NCBI RefSeq assembly: GCF_958298935.1
Contig: NC_084922.1
Coordinates: 48,949,458-49,013,457, forward strand
Direction of reading: 5' to 3'
Origin: Phragmites australis
Lineage: Eukaryota > Streptophyta > Magnoliopsida > Poales > Poaceae
DNA length: 64,000 nucleotides
The position numbers were made by a program, and so were the translations under genes. Within the stretch, counting starts at the first letter, position 1, and every line of letters begins with the position of its first letter. Below the pieces are notes generated by a model. The model did no database searches, was not told the origin of the DNA, and saw only the letters and a program-made list of their open reading frames with translations. This document shows positions 47,101 through 59,639 of this stretch, in pieces.

Positions 47101-49797
47101 CAACACCGAGTTGTATTAATGTGTCGTAAGAGTAGTGTTAGCAAAAGAACATATCTTTCGAGAATAAGGTGCGGCAAGAATCAGTTCGTTAGAGCGGCTT
47201 AAGAAAGAAAAGAAGAGGAAAGGAATACCCAAAGTGATTGTAAAAATTTGTCTTGGTGCACCATATGTCTTTGATCAGTATTTATATTATCTTCCATGAC
47301 GTAGGGCTACGGATGTGCTCTTGAGAGACGGTAGATATATAAGCTATCGCCTATATAATTAAAAGATAGGGCTATTATAGTAATACATCGCCTAGACAGG
47401 AGATCAAAATATCAACCATCGTGATGATATCACCTAGCTATGTTGGTCACTGTAACGATGAGTGATCACAGTGCCTGGTCGGTTGTCGACTACGATGCTG
47501 ATCTTATCCTACATGTCAGGCGACCACCATTTGCAACGGTGTTTCAGTCGACCACCACTTACATCAACATGTCAGTTAGCCATCACTTATACTAACATTA
47601 AATATATGTTGCATCAAGACAGACACAACATGACTTGTAGGTCCGCTCCTACAGGCCTTACTAGGCCCCCTTGCCCCTCCCCCTCCTCAAGGGGTGTGTA
47701 ACCTCCGATTATCAATTATCTCTAGGGGTCCGGAGGATACCAAAGACTTAAGCACAGGATCGCCCAGGAGTTTCAGAGAGCTCTTAGCCTGATAGTCTCG
47801 CTTGAGCTAAGAGACATCGAAATCCTTAATGACGACTCTAATAAGTAGTTTAAACATAACATAATATCAAAGATTCTCTTACCAATCCTCGCCGTCTAAA
47901 CACTCCCAACGCAGTATTCGGTCATCGACGCCAGAGGAGAGGTCAGTCACAGCGACGCTGTCCCCTGTTGGCATCCAATTCCAAGTTTGGTTGCTCAGTC
48001 TGCCTACCCTTACTGTTTGGGCGCTGCAACATGCATGCCGTCGCCTGAAACGACGAAACCTCGAGACAGGCTAACAAGATGGGATCTGCTAGGTTTGGAT
48101 CCCGTCAGATCTTTCACCAGTTTGGACTAAACTATATATTAGTACGTGCGTACTGCTTCCCGATTGGTACTACCATTACGATCGGATGATGCTTTGTTGG
48201 CTTGTGCTGTGCCCAGTCCGCGATCTTGCTGTTCTGATGCGGGTTCATCCACGCCGACGCAGATGTCACGTCGCGGGAATATCATACCACCACTGCCGAT
48301 CGACATGGAATTTTTACTTGTTGACCCTTTTCAAAAACATATTTTACAAATGTATTTTCAAACAAATGTTGTTCAAAAATGAATCTTTCATACAGCATCA
48401 CAACCTTTGGCGCAGTTGGATCGACCGCGCCGCATCGCATGGTCTGCGTTTCAGACGGGGCGGAGCGTCGTTGGGGCGTGCCTTTCGTTCTCACGAACTT
48501 CCTGCTGATTCATGCCATGCATCATACAGGTGATTAGGTGAGTGGTATTCACAGCCTCCAAGTTTGTACTACTGCTGCTAGAGTTCATGACTCCATTCTT
48601 TTTTGTTTGCAGGTAGACATCAGTGCCGTAGGTTTCACACGAATTCCAAATGCAACCCGACTGTAACTTCATACAGCTTGCTATACGGCAGTCCTGAATG
48701 CTTTATTATAAAATTTTATAGAATTTTCCGCAAAAGAAAGGTATTTTAAAAAGCCCCTTGTTTTGGGCTGCCATAAAGTATAGGTAGAAGGACGTATCTG
48801 TCCTACGCTCGTATATCTATAACATCGTGCAGCAGGTAGCAAAGCGTACTGGAGCGATAAAGGAAGGCACTCGTCATCTTGTGTGTTCTTTCCAATGTTC
48901 CATGACCTAGGAGAAAGAAAACGGCAGTAGACTACATGGCTACCACCACCTCTCCGGCTCTCCCAACAATGAACAACACAACCAGACAGAGAGAAAGCTC
49001 CAAGGCTGCCAGACCTCGTGAACAAAAGGATGCCGCGCAGCCGCAGCGCACACCCCGATTGCCGCTGCTAATCGCTCCTCCTAATCACCCTGATCAACTC
49101 GAAACAGACGAACTGCCTTGTCCGTACCTCACACAGCGTCCATCCAAAACAGCAAGACGAGGAAATCTCAACTCCAAAACTCGATTTATTTTTTTAATTT
49201 ATATCATTATAAATATCACAGTTTTAAAAAATATACTACTATACTTTCGGTATTTTAAAAAGATGATATTATTTAAAAAAAAAATTAGATTCATACCATT
49301 ACAAAACTCTTGAATTAGATACATGACATTACAGATATCTTAAAATTGTATTCAAACCATTACAGATCTCTAAATTAATGAAATAGATCCAATTTCAGAA
49401 GATTCATAATGATTTCTTTTTAAATAATAAAAGTGTAGTGACACATTTCAAAATTGTAATATTTATAATAGCATAAATCTAAAAAAATCTCATTTAAAAA
49501 AGGGCTTGAAATTTCTCTAGCTTAGTAGTAGTCGAAATAAAAAAGAGAAATAAAAAAAAAGGGCGCTGGTATCTCTCCACTCCTCTTCCCTAGTAGAATA
49601 CGTACATCTGACAAGACGACACCCAAACGGCAGGAACCTCGGTGAAAAGAGAGAAAAATGGAACGCCTTCTTCCTGCTGCTCCTTCCTTCACTACACCCG
49701 GTCCACCGTACGAGCAGTGGACCAGCACGGCTAGAGAGTCGTGTGGCCTTGGAGGAGGGCTACTGGTACGTCAGCCGTTGGGAGTTTGTGCCCTCCG
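44191..49797. other. Long intergenic stretch, no supported gene
   Basis: It contains (GT)n at about 45217-45231, (CA)n at about 45450-45463, a local duplication of CGACTCGTNAGTCGCCGCC near 46278 and 46374, and a run of CACTGGTC/CACTGATC words at 46935-47050. The word TAGTTTAAACATAAC is found near 46354 and 47847, with a diverged relative near 47127. These look like remnants of repeats. All open frames are short and without domains. Confidence 0.45.
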
Positions 49798-51275
49798 TTA
49801 CTGGGCCTCGCCGCCGGCGAGCAGCCACCGGTCCATGGGCACGCACTGCGCCTTGTGCGCGCGCTTCCAGTCCAGCGCCTGGCACGCGCGGGAGCAGTAG
49901 TTGGCCGCGCCGCACACCGAGCACCGCCGGAACTCGTGACGCCGCGTCTCCCTGCGCCCACAGCGGACGTGGGAGCACAGGCGGAGCTCGGCGGCGTCGC
50001 CGTCGCTGTCGCCGGTGGCTTCGGCTGCCGATGTCTTGGCGACGGCATGGCCCCTGTTGGAGGCCCACCAGTCCACCATGAATAGGTTCGCCGCGTGGGG
50101 CTCCGCCTCCGGGAGGCTCCAGCCGAAGTCCGAGAGGAGGGGGCAGCCGGCGCCGAGCGGGAGGGCGGGGAAGGTGCGGTGCGAAGCGGCCGCGGCGAGC
50201 GCGAGGGTGAGCTCGCGTGCGTTGGCGGCGACGAGGAGGCGGCGCCCCTCGGCGGGGTCGCGGCGCACGCCGTAGCCGTCCTGGAGGCAGTGCCCGAGCT
50301 CGCGGAGCGCGTCGACGTGACCGAGCGCGGCCGCGCGCGCGCACAGCGCCGCGCCGGCGCGCAGGTCGCGGTCCGACTTGGCGCCCCCGCTCCCGTTGAA
50401 CTGGATGACAGCCAGCGAGTAGAGCGCGGCCGCGTGCCCGCCGACGGCCGCCCTCGCCAGCAGCGCCGCGCCGCCGCTCCGGCTCCCAAGGCAATAGAAG
50501 CGAATCTGCAAGCAGAAGCAAACGCTCTAGATCAGCGCACTTCTCATCATGCATGCTTAACAATCAACTCGATCAACTCTACTGCGTGGCACTACTAGAA
50601 TCTAGGGTTGTTGAAGGCGGCGTACCATGCCGAGAATGTAGCAGGCCTCGAGGTTGCCGGCGTCGGCGCATCGCTTGAGGAACCTCTGCGCCGTCTCCGA
50701 CCACGTCGCCGCTTTGACGGCAAGAGACGCCGGCGAGGCCTTGGCGAACACCATGTCATGCCGGCCTAGCCCGTTGAGCCGCTTGCACCTGCAACGCCAA
50801 AGAGAAGACGCTTTCAGTGGCCATCCTTCGCCACCGCGTTATCCCGATGACCCATCCCACGCCTCAAGCTTTCCACAAACTGCAATGAGCTCCTGCCCCC
50901 AACGCATTTCAAGTTTCAAATACCAGGCGAGGGAAAGGAGCCTTTGCAATTCGACGGAACGCGAGGGATTCCCGGCCAAGCGGATTGATGAACCAGAGAA
51001 GTGGTGCCCGGACGGCGGACGTACGTGAGGTGCACGGAGAGCAGGTCGGAGGGCGCCGAGGCGGAGGCAGCGAGCTTGGAGAGGACGGAGAGGACGAGGT
51101 CGTCAGGGAGCTCGTCCAGGTAGTCCGGTCCTCCGGCAAGCCGCTTCCGGCGCCCGCCACCGGAGCACTCGCCGGCAACCGCCGACTGCCCCAACGACGC
51201 CCTCTTCCTCTTCTGCCCCACGGCCACCGCAAACTCGCAGCCGCTGGAATAGAGAGACCCGCTCCTCGTCCTCAT
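49798..51275 (-). CDS. F-box protein with Sel1-like repeats and MYND zinc finger
   Basis: Minus-strand exons 51275-51025, 50788-50626 and 50505-49798 (GT/AG; phase 2, then phase 0) give 373 aa. The family (Arabidopsis At1g67340/At5g50450 type, about 380 aa) probably serves as the substrate adaptor of an SCF ubiquitin ligase; its substrate is unknown to me. After a basic stretch (GQKRKRASLG), the F-box starts near residue 50 (YLDELPDDLVLSVLSKLAAS). Then come CKRLNGLGRHDMV, FLKRCADAGNLEACYILGMI and Sel1-like helices (ARAAVGGHAAALYSLAVIQF, AAALGHVDALRELGHCLQDG). The C-terminal MYND finger spans about 315-359, with CSHVRC, CSVCGAANYCSRACQ and HKAQC as zinc ligands. The ATG at 51275 is chosen because it follows a GC-rich leader and gives the usual N terminus. 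No defects are seen. Confidence 0.9.
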
Positions 51276-52530
51276 GGCTCTCTCCACACGGTTCACCGCC
51301 GCTGCCGCCGGAGGTGAAACAAGAGGAAACGGCCGGACGAGACGGAGAGGAAAGAAGCGCGGCGCGGGGCGGTTGTGTGTGGAAAAGGGAGAGCAAGCAG
51401 AGAGCCCTTTATATCCAAGCAGGGGAGGCCGTGGGTGGGCCCGCGTTGTCAGGAGAGGTTTGGTGGTTTGAAGCAGCGTTGCTCCAGTTTTTACTTGGTA
51501 GAAGTATTATTTTGCAGAGCTTCGGCTCTAATAATTTTAGAGCGTGGTATTTTAGTTTTAGTAATTTGTGGAGCTGCAATGAGGATATATTATAAGTGTT
51601 TAATTGAACTATTTTATTATATTTTAAATTGAAAATAAAAATAAAAAATATTTTATTTTAACTTATAAATACTAAATATAATGTGAAGTTGAGAGTTAGA
51701 GACTTGCTAAGCAAGGTCTTATCTCCTAGCAGAGTAGCAGTATTCAGGGACTGACCTGATCGCATGAGTGTTGCGCCTATCCCTCACCTCTTGAATGAAA
51801 AGCATCATGCGAGGCTTTTACTGCCAGCTTTTCGAAATGAAAGTCGGAGAAAATGCAACGCCTTCTTATTCATAGCGTCTGCTTTTACTTTGGAGTAACG
51901 GCCGCTCATTTTTGTTTCTCCTTTTGAGACTCTAGTACTGTACTGTACGAGTATAGTACGAGTCAGAAACTCAGAATGGGGTAAATAAATACCGTACGTA
52001 CCTAAACTGTTCTGCAGGTACTTCTCTTTTACTTTTGGACAATGATACAGTCTCCAATATATATGTTTTAACATTATTTTTTATATTTTTTAGTGAAATT
52101 TGTTAAATATATAGCTATATTGAAGTTTTTTTATATCAAATATCATTTGCATGTGTCAAATTCTAATAATTTTTATGTATATTAATAGTCAAAGCCTTTA
52201 AAGTTTAACTACACATATTATAAAATAACATCTATTTAAAAATAGAGGTAGTACTAGTGGTGAATAATGTAGTGCTTCTATAAAGATTTTTCAGGCCATG
52301 TGGAGGAGTAAATGTATACTTGTTCTCATAAGTGATTTGCAGCACCATAACATCTCTCCACAAATACTCCTATGAAGAATTTTCAGACCATGTGGAGGAG
52401 TAAATTCCTTTTCTCATTTAGCGTTCCTCGCATAGGCACGGATTAAACACGGTCCATTCAAGCCAGCACGGAATTTAAAGTATTTTTCACTGCTAACCTA
52501 AAAATGATTAGATATATGACTTAGCTATAA
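51276..52530. other. Promoter side of the F-box gene and AT-rich intergenic DNA
   Basis: The first 150 bp are a GC-rich likely 5' UTR and core promoter; TATATAAAGGG-like sequence on the minus strand near 51406-51414 (reverse of CCCTTTATAT) may be the TATA box. The rest is AT-rich with no ORF of note. Confidence 0.45.
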
Positions 52531-52795
52531 TACTCCCTCCAATCTCAAATATAAGTTCATATAGACATAGACTTAGGTACAAGAATTAAGATGTAGGGTA
52601 TAATGACCGTATTGCCCATTAATTATTGCTACAGTTAATGTGGATAGCAAGTTTATTGTATTGGCTATGGTGTATTTAAGTATAGGTAGACATGAAAGAA
52701 TAAAAAATGTGTATTGAAATTATAATGGACTTATATTTGATGCATTTGGTAGAAGGTTTTGTAAATTTATACTGTATTTGGGATAGGAAAGAGTA
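52531..52795. mobile_element. Stowaway MITE of about 265 bp
   Basis: The left end TACTCCCTCCAATCTCAAAT and the right end, whose reverse complement is TACTCTTTCCTATCCCAAAT, each include the TA target. The interior is AT-rich and repeats a CTTATATTTGA word near each end. Confidence 0.75.
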
Positions 52796-54392
52796 GTACA
52801 TTAGGTCTAAACTATGTACAAAACGAAACCGCCGCCTCCGGTGAATTAAAAGGCATGACGTTGTGCACTGTACATGTGGGAAATATTTCCTACAGGAACA
52901 AAAGTGGTCATCTCCGACTATTTTTTCTTTATTTCATTATCTTTCTGATTTCTCTTTTTTTTTCTGATTTCTCTCGTCTTTAACATTTTTATTTCAAAAA
53001 TATTAAAAAAAAGAGAGAATTTTAAGATAAAAGAAATGATTTTAGAAACCCTTTTGTAAAGGAAACTGTGAAGGGGAAGGAAAATTTATTCACGAAAAGA
53101 ATCTGCGAGAGATTGTCTAAGTTAATAGTCGCACCCGGCACGTGACGACCGAAGCTAAGTCGTCGATGGCCGACGAGCTCGCGCATGCAGCAGGGCAGCA
53201 AGCAGGACAAGGACGCTTGCTTTTCTCAGCACCAGGGCGTTGGCAGGTGCCCCGGCCTGCTCCGCTCTCGAGCGGCGCGCGTCTTGGCTCACCTCGGCCG
53301 GCTGGCTCTGGGTGCGCAAGCGGCGGTGCCGCTGGTGCCTGGTGTTTAGTGGGTTGGGTGGTTGGGTTGCTCGTCTTGGGTGGGTGGGTCGACCTCGACC
53401 AGAACCAGGTCGTTTGGCTGGCGCCTGCGCCGATGCGGTGCTCTCCATGTGTCGCGCCTCGGGTCCTTCCCCTGCCGCCCTCTGACCCTGACCCCGCCTT
53501 CTTTATTGCCCCCCATCCGTTGCCATGTCCGCCCGCTCCCCCACTTTATTCATCCGCATGCACTCCGTCCGCTACGCCCAAGCCGAGCACTGCATAGCAG
53601 CAGCAGAGGTAGACATGGAAGGATTGATTCCGATGCACCGCAGTCAGCGGGGCCGCAGAAGCATGCAAAACCAAAGTGGTTGCCGAGTAGTGCCTGCGCG
53701 TTTGCGTTTTTTTCTTTTTCTCGCCGAGCCGCATGTGTTGTCACTGTGGCATGCGATTCGTATGCTCTAGCCAGGGTGGAATGGCAATTCCTCAGGGAAG
53801 TGGTGGAGTCGTGCTCCATATATCAATCCAGACGAGTTTTAGGGTGACATTTCAATGCATGGAAACTAGGGGGCCTGCATGGACGATCGCCGGTCTTTTC
53901 CGCCGATCTATGTAACGGGAAATAAATCGCTATGTTGGTGATTGTATCCCGTTTGATGTCAGCACTATCACGTGGAGGCAGCCTGTAACTCGCATACCGT
54001 TGTCATATCCTCCCGTAGCCTTGGATCGGATTTAACTGGCACGAGTGCGCATTGTATTAAGGACATCCGCAAGGATTTCTTTCGCAAACGAGATTCTCTT
54101 CGCCCAATGTTTATAATAGTCTCATATTTATCACGGGGTATTTTGATTTATATTTTGCTTCATATATGGAACGTCTATGACACCTTCACGATTTAGCTTT
54201 TATCTCTATACTAGTTTCGTAATAATACCATATGCACTTTACCCTTCCACAGTTTTAAAGTCAAACCGTAAAACCGTCTCGCACGCTTCTTAAAGCATGA
54301 TTCATAGTTGCTTGCTTTGACCTCAAGTAAGCACCTCGATATCGACGTATGTACTCCGTTTTACGATCTTAATCGCCAGTAAGTCTCTGTCG
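52796..54392. other. Intergenic, no supported gene
   Basis: A GC-rich island at about 53140-53560 holds overlapping open frames on both strands, Pro/Gly/Arg-rich and without domains. From about 53930 the sequence resembles older repeat DNA that continues to the right of copia element 2. Confidence 0.4.
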
Positions 54393-54397
54393 CTCCC

Positions 54398-54665
54398 TGT
54401 CAGCGGAATACCACCAACGGTGGCTAGCGCCCCGCGCCCGGGTCTTCAGCATCACGACGCCAACGGCTCCAGCTTCCGTAGAGCGCGCGCTGCCGCACGG
54501 CGTCTGCGCTCCCGCTGCGTATGCTAGGCCGCTCGCTCCACTCGCGCTAGGCCGCTCGTTCCGCTCGCTCTTGTGCAGACCGCTTGTACAGCCATGGCCA
54601 AAGGCTTATATATGTAAACTGTGTATAACGAATATGATCATCCAGTTGCATAATCCTATTCTACA
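54398..54665 (+). repeat. 5' LTR of copia element 2
   Basis: 268 bp, TGTCAGCGGAATACC to TCCTATTCTACA. A TTATATATG motif near 54608 is a possible TATA box. Confidence 0.95.
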
Positions 54666-54727
54666 TGGTATCACCGTCCTAGGTCTTCCTCTCGCGTCCT
54701 TCGACCACATCTCCTCTTCCGCTGCCC

Positions 54728-57700
54728 ATGGCTCCCTCCTCTCATCACTCTGACTCCACCCATGACTCCATCGGCGAGGAGGATGCCGCTTCCGTCCGTT
54801 CCACCTCCTCCCAGATCCAAGGCATCTCCATCCGTCACCACGTTCATGTCATCCTTGACATGGACGAGGCCAACTTCGGCCAGTGGCGCCATTTCTTCGA
54901 CTCCACCCTTGGCAAATTCGGGCTCAAGAGCCATGTCCTCACCTCCACCCCTGATGAAGATCGTGATGGCGAGTGGCGCAAGATCGATTCTTGCGTCGTC
55001 AACTGGATCCTCGCCACCGTCTCCAAGGGCGTTTTCGACACCGTGCGCAACGACCGCCACGACGCGTTCACCCTCTGGAACGCCATCGCCAGCCTCTTCC
55101 AGGACAACGAGATGCAGCGCGCCGTGTACCTGGAGGCCGAGCTTCGTTCCCTGATGCAAGGTGACATGTCCATCGGCGACTACTGCACCAAGCTCAAGCG
55201 CCTCGCCGATCAGCTGCGCGACATCGGCCACGCGGTCTCTGAACCAAGCATGGTGCTCAACCTCCTCCGCGGCCTCAGCCCGCGCTTTCGCTACGTCAAG
55301 CCGGTCATCACCTCCAAGTACCCGCCGCACACCTTCCAGAGCGCCCGCTCCTTCCTCCTCCTCGAGGAACTCGGCCTTCAGCACGACGCCAACGCCGAAG
55401 CCGGGCAGGCGCTCACCGTCACCCATGGTGACCGCTCCGCCGGATCCTCCAACTCCTCCGGAAATGGCGGCGGGACTGGCTCCAACGACGGCTCCTCCGG
55501 CTCGTCCGCACCGCGCTCCAACCGCAACAACAACGGCGGCGGGGGCGGCCGCTACAACAACCGCAACGACCGGCGCCGCCAGAAGGGCAACGGCGGCGGC
55601 GGTAGCGGCGGGAACGCGCGCTTCAACAACTCCACCGCCCAGAGCGCGCCCTACGCCGCGGGCTTCAACCCATGGCAAGGTATGGTGCAGGCATGGCAGA
55701 TGCCCTTCCGTGCTCCGGGTGCGGGAGTCCTGGGTCCGCGGCCGCCCTTCCAGCCTCAGCAGGCGATGATGGCCTCTCACCTGCAGCCACCGTCCCCGCA
55801 CGGCTCCGCCAACTCCTTCGACACCGGGGGCCTCTACGCTGCACTCCACTCAGCCGGCGTTCCACATCAGCCGCAGAGCACGTCCGACTGGTACTTCGAC
55901 ACCGGTGCCACGTCACACATGTCCTCCAACCCCGGTATTCTCCCCTCCCATACACTTCGTCCTTCGTCTTCTTCCATCACAGTGGGCAATGGTGCTCGGT
56001 TGCCTGTCACTCACCGAGCACACACTGTAATCCCCACAGCTTCCTCTCCTTTACATTTAAACAATGTCCTTGTTTCTCCTTCACTCATCAAGAATCTGAT
56101 TTCAGTTCGTCAATTAACCCGTGAAAACAATGTTTCCATTGAATTTGACCCTGCTGGTTTTTCCATAAAGGATCTTCCTTCCAGGGAGGAGATGCTCCGA
56201 TGTGAGAGCAGCGGCGATCTCTACCCCCTGCGCCTTTCTCACCATCAAGCCCTCACTGCATCATCAACGGCGTCCCTGTGGCATCAGCGGCTCGGACACC
56301 CCGGACAACCTGTTACTTCTCAGATTTTACACACTTTTTCCTTTTCCTGTAATAAGGCTGATGGCCACTCTTGCAGTTCTTGCCGTTTGGGCAAGCACAC
56401 CCGTTTACCTTTCCACAATTCTGCATCCCAAACATTTTTTCCTTTTCAAGTAGTGCATTCAGATGTTTGGACCTCTCCTGTTAACAGTCATTCCGGGTAC
56501 AAATACTATGTTATTTTTCTTGATGATTACACCCACTATCTTTGGACTGTTCCTCTACGAAATAAGTCTGACGTTTTTACGACAATACGCGCCTTCATTG
56601 CTTATGTTCAGACTCAGTTTCGCCTTCCCATTCTCTCATTTCAGACAGATAATGGCCGTGAGTATGATTCCTATGCCATGCGCCTTCTTCTGTCCACTCT
56701 CGGCATTCAGTTCCGACTCTCGTGTCCCTAAACGTCGCAGCAAAACGGCAAGGCGGAACGCATCCTGCGCACCACTAATGACTGTGTTAGAACTCTGTTG
56801 ATTCACAGTGCAGCTCCCCTGGCGTTCTGGGCTGAGGCGCTCGCCACGGCCACGTACCTGATCAATCGGCGTCCATGCCGCACCACGGCATCTGCGACGC
56901 CATACTCCCTCCTCTTCGGCGTGCCACCAAGCTACGACGAGCTCCGGGTGTTCGGGTGTCGCTGCTACCCCAACGTGCTCGCCACGTCGGCGCACAAACT
57001 CGCCCCACGCTCCACCGCGTGCGTCTTCATTGGGTACCCCGCTGATCATCGCGGCTACCGATGCTACGACATCACCACCGGCCGCGTCATCACATCTCGG
57101 CACGTCGTCTTCGACGAGGCGGTCTTCCCCTTCCGCCACAACCACATCGCCGACCCTGTGCCCCGTCCACCACCAGCTCAACTTGAGGACGACACGCCGC
57201 CACAACTCGTCACCGAGCTGCCTCCGCACCCGACGCGCGCACGGACTGTGCGTTCGAGAGGTGCCTCCGAACAGCCCGTGGCGTCGTCTTCAACATCTGC
57301 ATCGACTTCCGCGGCATCGTCCACGCCAACGCTGACGTCGCCCACCACGTCGCCCATGGCATCGTCCCCGTCATCGCCACCGGCTGCACCGGCGCGTCCA
57401 CCTGCCACCACCGGTCATTCCATGGTCACCCGTGCACGTGATGGGATCCACAAGCCGAACCCCAAGTATGCCCTGGCGGCCTCGGGCACACTCTCGCCGG
57501 TGCCCCGCTCCGTCCGCTCGGCTCTCAAGGACGACAACTGGTACGCGGCCATGAAAGCTGAGTACGACGCCCTGCAGGCCAACCAGACCTGGACCCTCGT
57601 CCCCAGGCCACCCGGCGCGCGCATCATCTCTGGGAAGTGGGTGTTCAAGCACAAGATGAACCCCGACGGCACTCTTGAGCGTTATAAAGCTCGATGGGTC

Positions 57701-59074
57701 GTGCGCGGATTCAATCAACGGCCCGGCATCGACTTTGGCGAAACCTTCTCCCCGGTGATCAAGCCGGCGACCATCCGCACCGTCCTCACGCTCGTGGCAT
57801 CGCGCAAGTGGCCTGCTCATCAACTCGATGTCTCCAATGCCTTCTTGCACGGCAATCTGCAGGAGCGCGTATACTGTCAGCAACCCACGGGCTTCGCCGA
57901 TCCCGCACGGCCCGATGATGTCTGCCTCCTGTCGCGCTCCCTCTACGGACTACGCCAAGCTCCTCGAGCGTGGTTCGACCGCTTCGTCGCGCACGTCACC
58001 TCGCTTGGCTTTGTGCAGTCCAGAGCCGACACTTCGCTCTTCGTGTACAACCGCGCCGACGCCCAGGCTTACCTGCTCCTGTACGTGGATGACATGATCC
58101 TCTCCGCATCGTCTACAGCGCTGCTCCACCAGTTCGTCAGGCGGCTACAAGACGCCTTCAAGGTGAAGGACATGGGACCCGTACACCACTTCCTCGGCAT
58201 CAGCGTTCGACGAACCGGCCACGGCTTCTTCCTCTCCCAGACGCAGTACGCCGAGGACCTGCTGGAACGCGCCGGCATGGCGAACTGCAACTCTGTCGTC
58301 ACTCCAGCAGACACGAAGGGCAAGGTCTCGGCGGCGGACGGCACACTCATCAGCGACGCCACCACCTATCGCAGCCTCGCCGGTGCCCTCCAATATCTGA
58401 CGATAACCCGCCCCGACATCGCGTACGCAGTGCAACAGGTCTGCCTCCACATGCACGCGCCGCGGGATGTGCACCTCACCATGCTCAAGCGCATTCTTCG
58501 GTACATCAAGGGCACGGCTCATCTCGGTGTTCAACTGCGCGCCATCTCCTCGCCGACGATCACCGCGTACTCGGACGCGGACTGGGCGGGCTGCCCGGAC
58601 ACGAGGCGTTCCACGTCGGGATACTGCATCTTCCTTGGCTCCTCCCTTATCTCGTGGTCGTCCAAACGACAGACCACGGTTTCAAGGTCGAGCGCCGAGG
58701 CGGAATACCGCGCCATCGCCAACGCTGTGTCCGAGTGTTCCTGGCTACGGCATCTCCTCGGCGAGCTGCTGTGCAATGTGCCATCAGCGACTGTGGCGTT
58801 CTGCGACAACATTTCCTCGGTGTACATGTCCAAGAACCCCGTCCACCATCGCCGGACCAAGCACATCGAACTGGACATACACTTTGTCAGGGAAAAGGTC
58901 GCCATTGGGGAGCTCCGTGTCACGCATGTTCCAAGTGCGCGACAACTCGCGGATGTGTTCACCAAGGGTCTGCCTTCGGCGCTCTTCTTCGACTTCAGGG
59001 ACAGCCTCTCCGTCACGACTTCCGACGTCGACACTGCGGGGGGGTGTCAGCGGAATACCACCAACGGTGGCTAG
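54728..59074 (+). pseudogene. gag-pol of copia element 2 with one nonsense codon in integrase
   Basis: One continuous frame from the ATG at 54728 except for TAA at 56729-56731 (codon 668), where element 1 has a Tyr codon in the integrase core just before QQNGKAE. Gag (DMDEANFGQWRHFFDSTLGK, LNLLRGLSPRFRYVKPV) passes without frameshift through a Gly/Asn/Arg-rich segment. There is no CCHC knuckle. Protease is WYFDTGATSHM with Asp 391. Integrase starts at VHSDVWTSPVNSHSGYKYYV. After the stop the same frame runs 56798-59074 (758 codons from its first ATG) with QLDVSNAFLHG, YVDDM at 58082, YSDADWAG and SSAEAEYRAI. It is otherwise complete and would depend on another copy for integrase. It ends inside the 3' LTR. 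Confidence 0.9.
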
Positions 59075-59312
59075 CGCCCCGCGCCCGGGTCTTCAGCATC
59101 ACGACGCCAACGGCTCCAGCTTCCGTAGAGCGCGCGCTGCCGCACGGCGTCTGCGCTCCCGCTGCGTATGCTAGGCCGCTCGCTCCACTCGCGCTAGGCC
59201 GCTCGTTCCGCTCGCTCTTGTGCAGACCGCTTGTACAGCCATGGCCAAAGGCTTATATATGTAAACTGTGTATAACGAATATGATCATCCAGTTGCATAA
59301 TCCTATTCTACA
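59045..59312 (+). repeat. 3' LTR of copia element 2
   Basis: 268 bp, apparently identical to the 5' LTR and followed directly by the CTCCC duplication. Confidence 0.95.
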
Positions 59313-59639
59313 CTCCCGATCCCTCGGACCAACTTATCACTTGCACATCATTCCTTCGCTTAACTTTATTAACATACCGTCTTCGTCATTCCTTCTAAGT
59401 TTTGCTTGACCTTCATATGCACAACTAGGATCATCCTCGATTTCGCATGACCACCTCTATTATCTGGCATCAAGCACCCTGTTTGGCTTCGATCATCGTG
59501 TCGTCGTTCGTCAAGTTGCATCCATCACCTACACATCATAAGACAAGGAGACATGTATCTCCAAACAAATATAACTTCATCACAAGTTAGTTCAAATCAA
59601 AGTCCCTGTTGAAAAAGACAGTTGCAACAAAAATATAAA

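Larger units (their letters stand above)
54398..59312 (+). mobile_element. Ty1/copia LTR retrotransposon 2 (very young)
   Basis: 4915 bp, with 268-bp LTRs that look identical by eye and a CTCCC duplication at 54393-54397 and 59313-59317. The primer site TGGTATCACCGTC follows the 5' LTR, and a G8 polypurine tract precedes the 3' LTR. Its protein is closely related to copia element 1, while the LTRs share only TGTCAGC and scattered words. It is therefore a sister family rather than the same one. Confidence 0.96.

Noticed and set aside
49731..50563. Alternative minus-strand frames of 252 and 267 codons over the F-box gene
   Set aside because: The third frame here encodes the MYND and Sel1-like motifs and splices correctly; these two are Arg/Ala-rich shadows.
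53142..53847. GC-rich island with three open frames
   Set aside because: Translations are Pro/Ser/Arg-rich without family resemblance; probably CpG-rich non-coding DNA.
54671..55849. 392-codon minus-strand frame over copia 2 gag
   Set aside because: Antisense of GC-rich gag, Gly/Val/Glu-rich, no domain.
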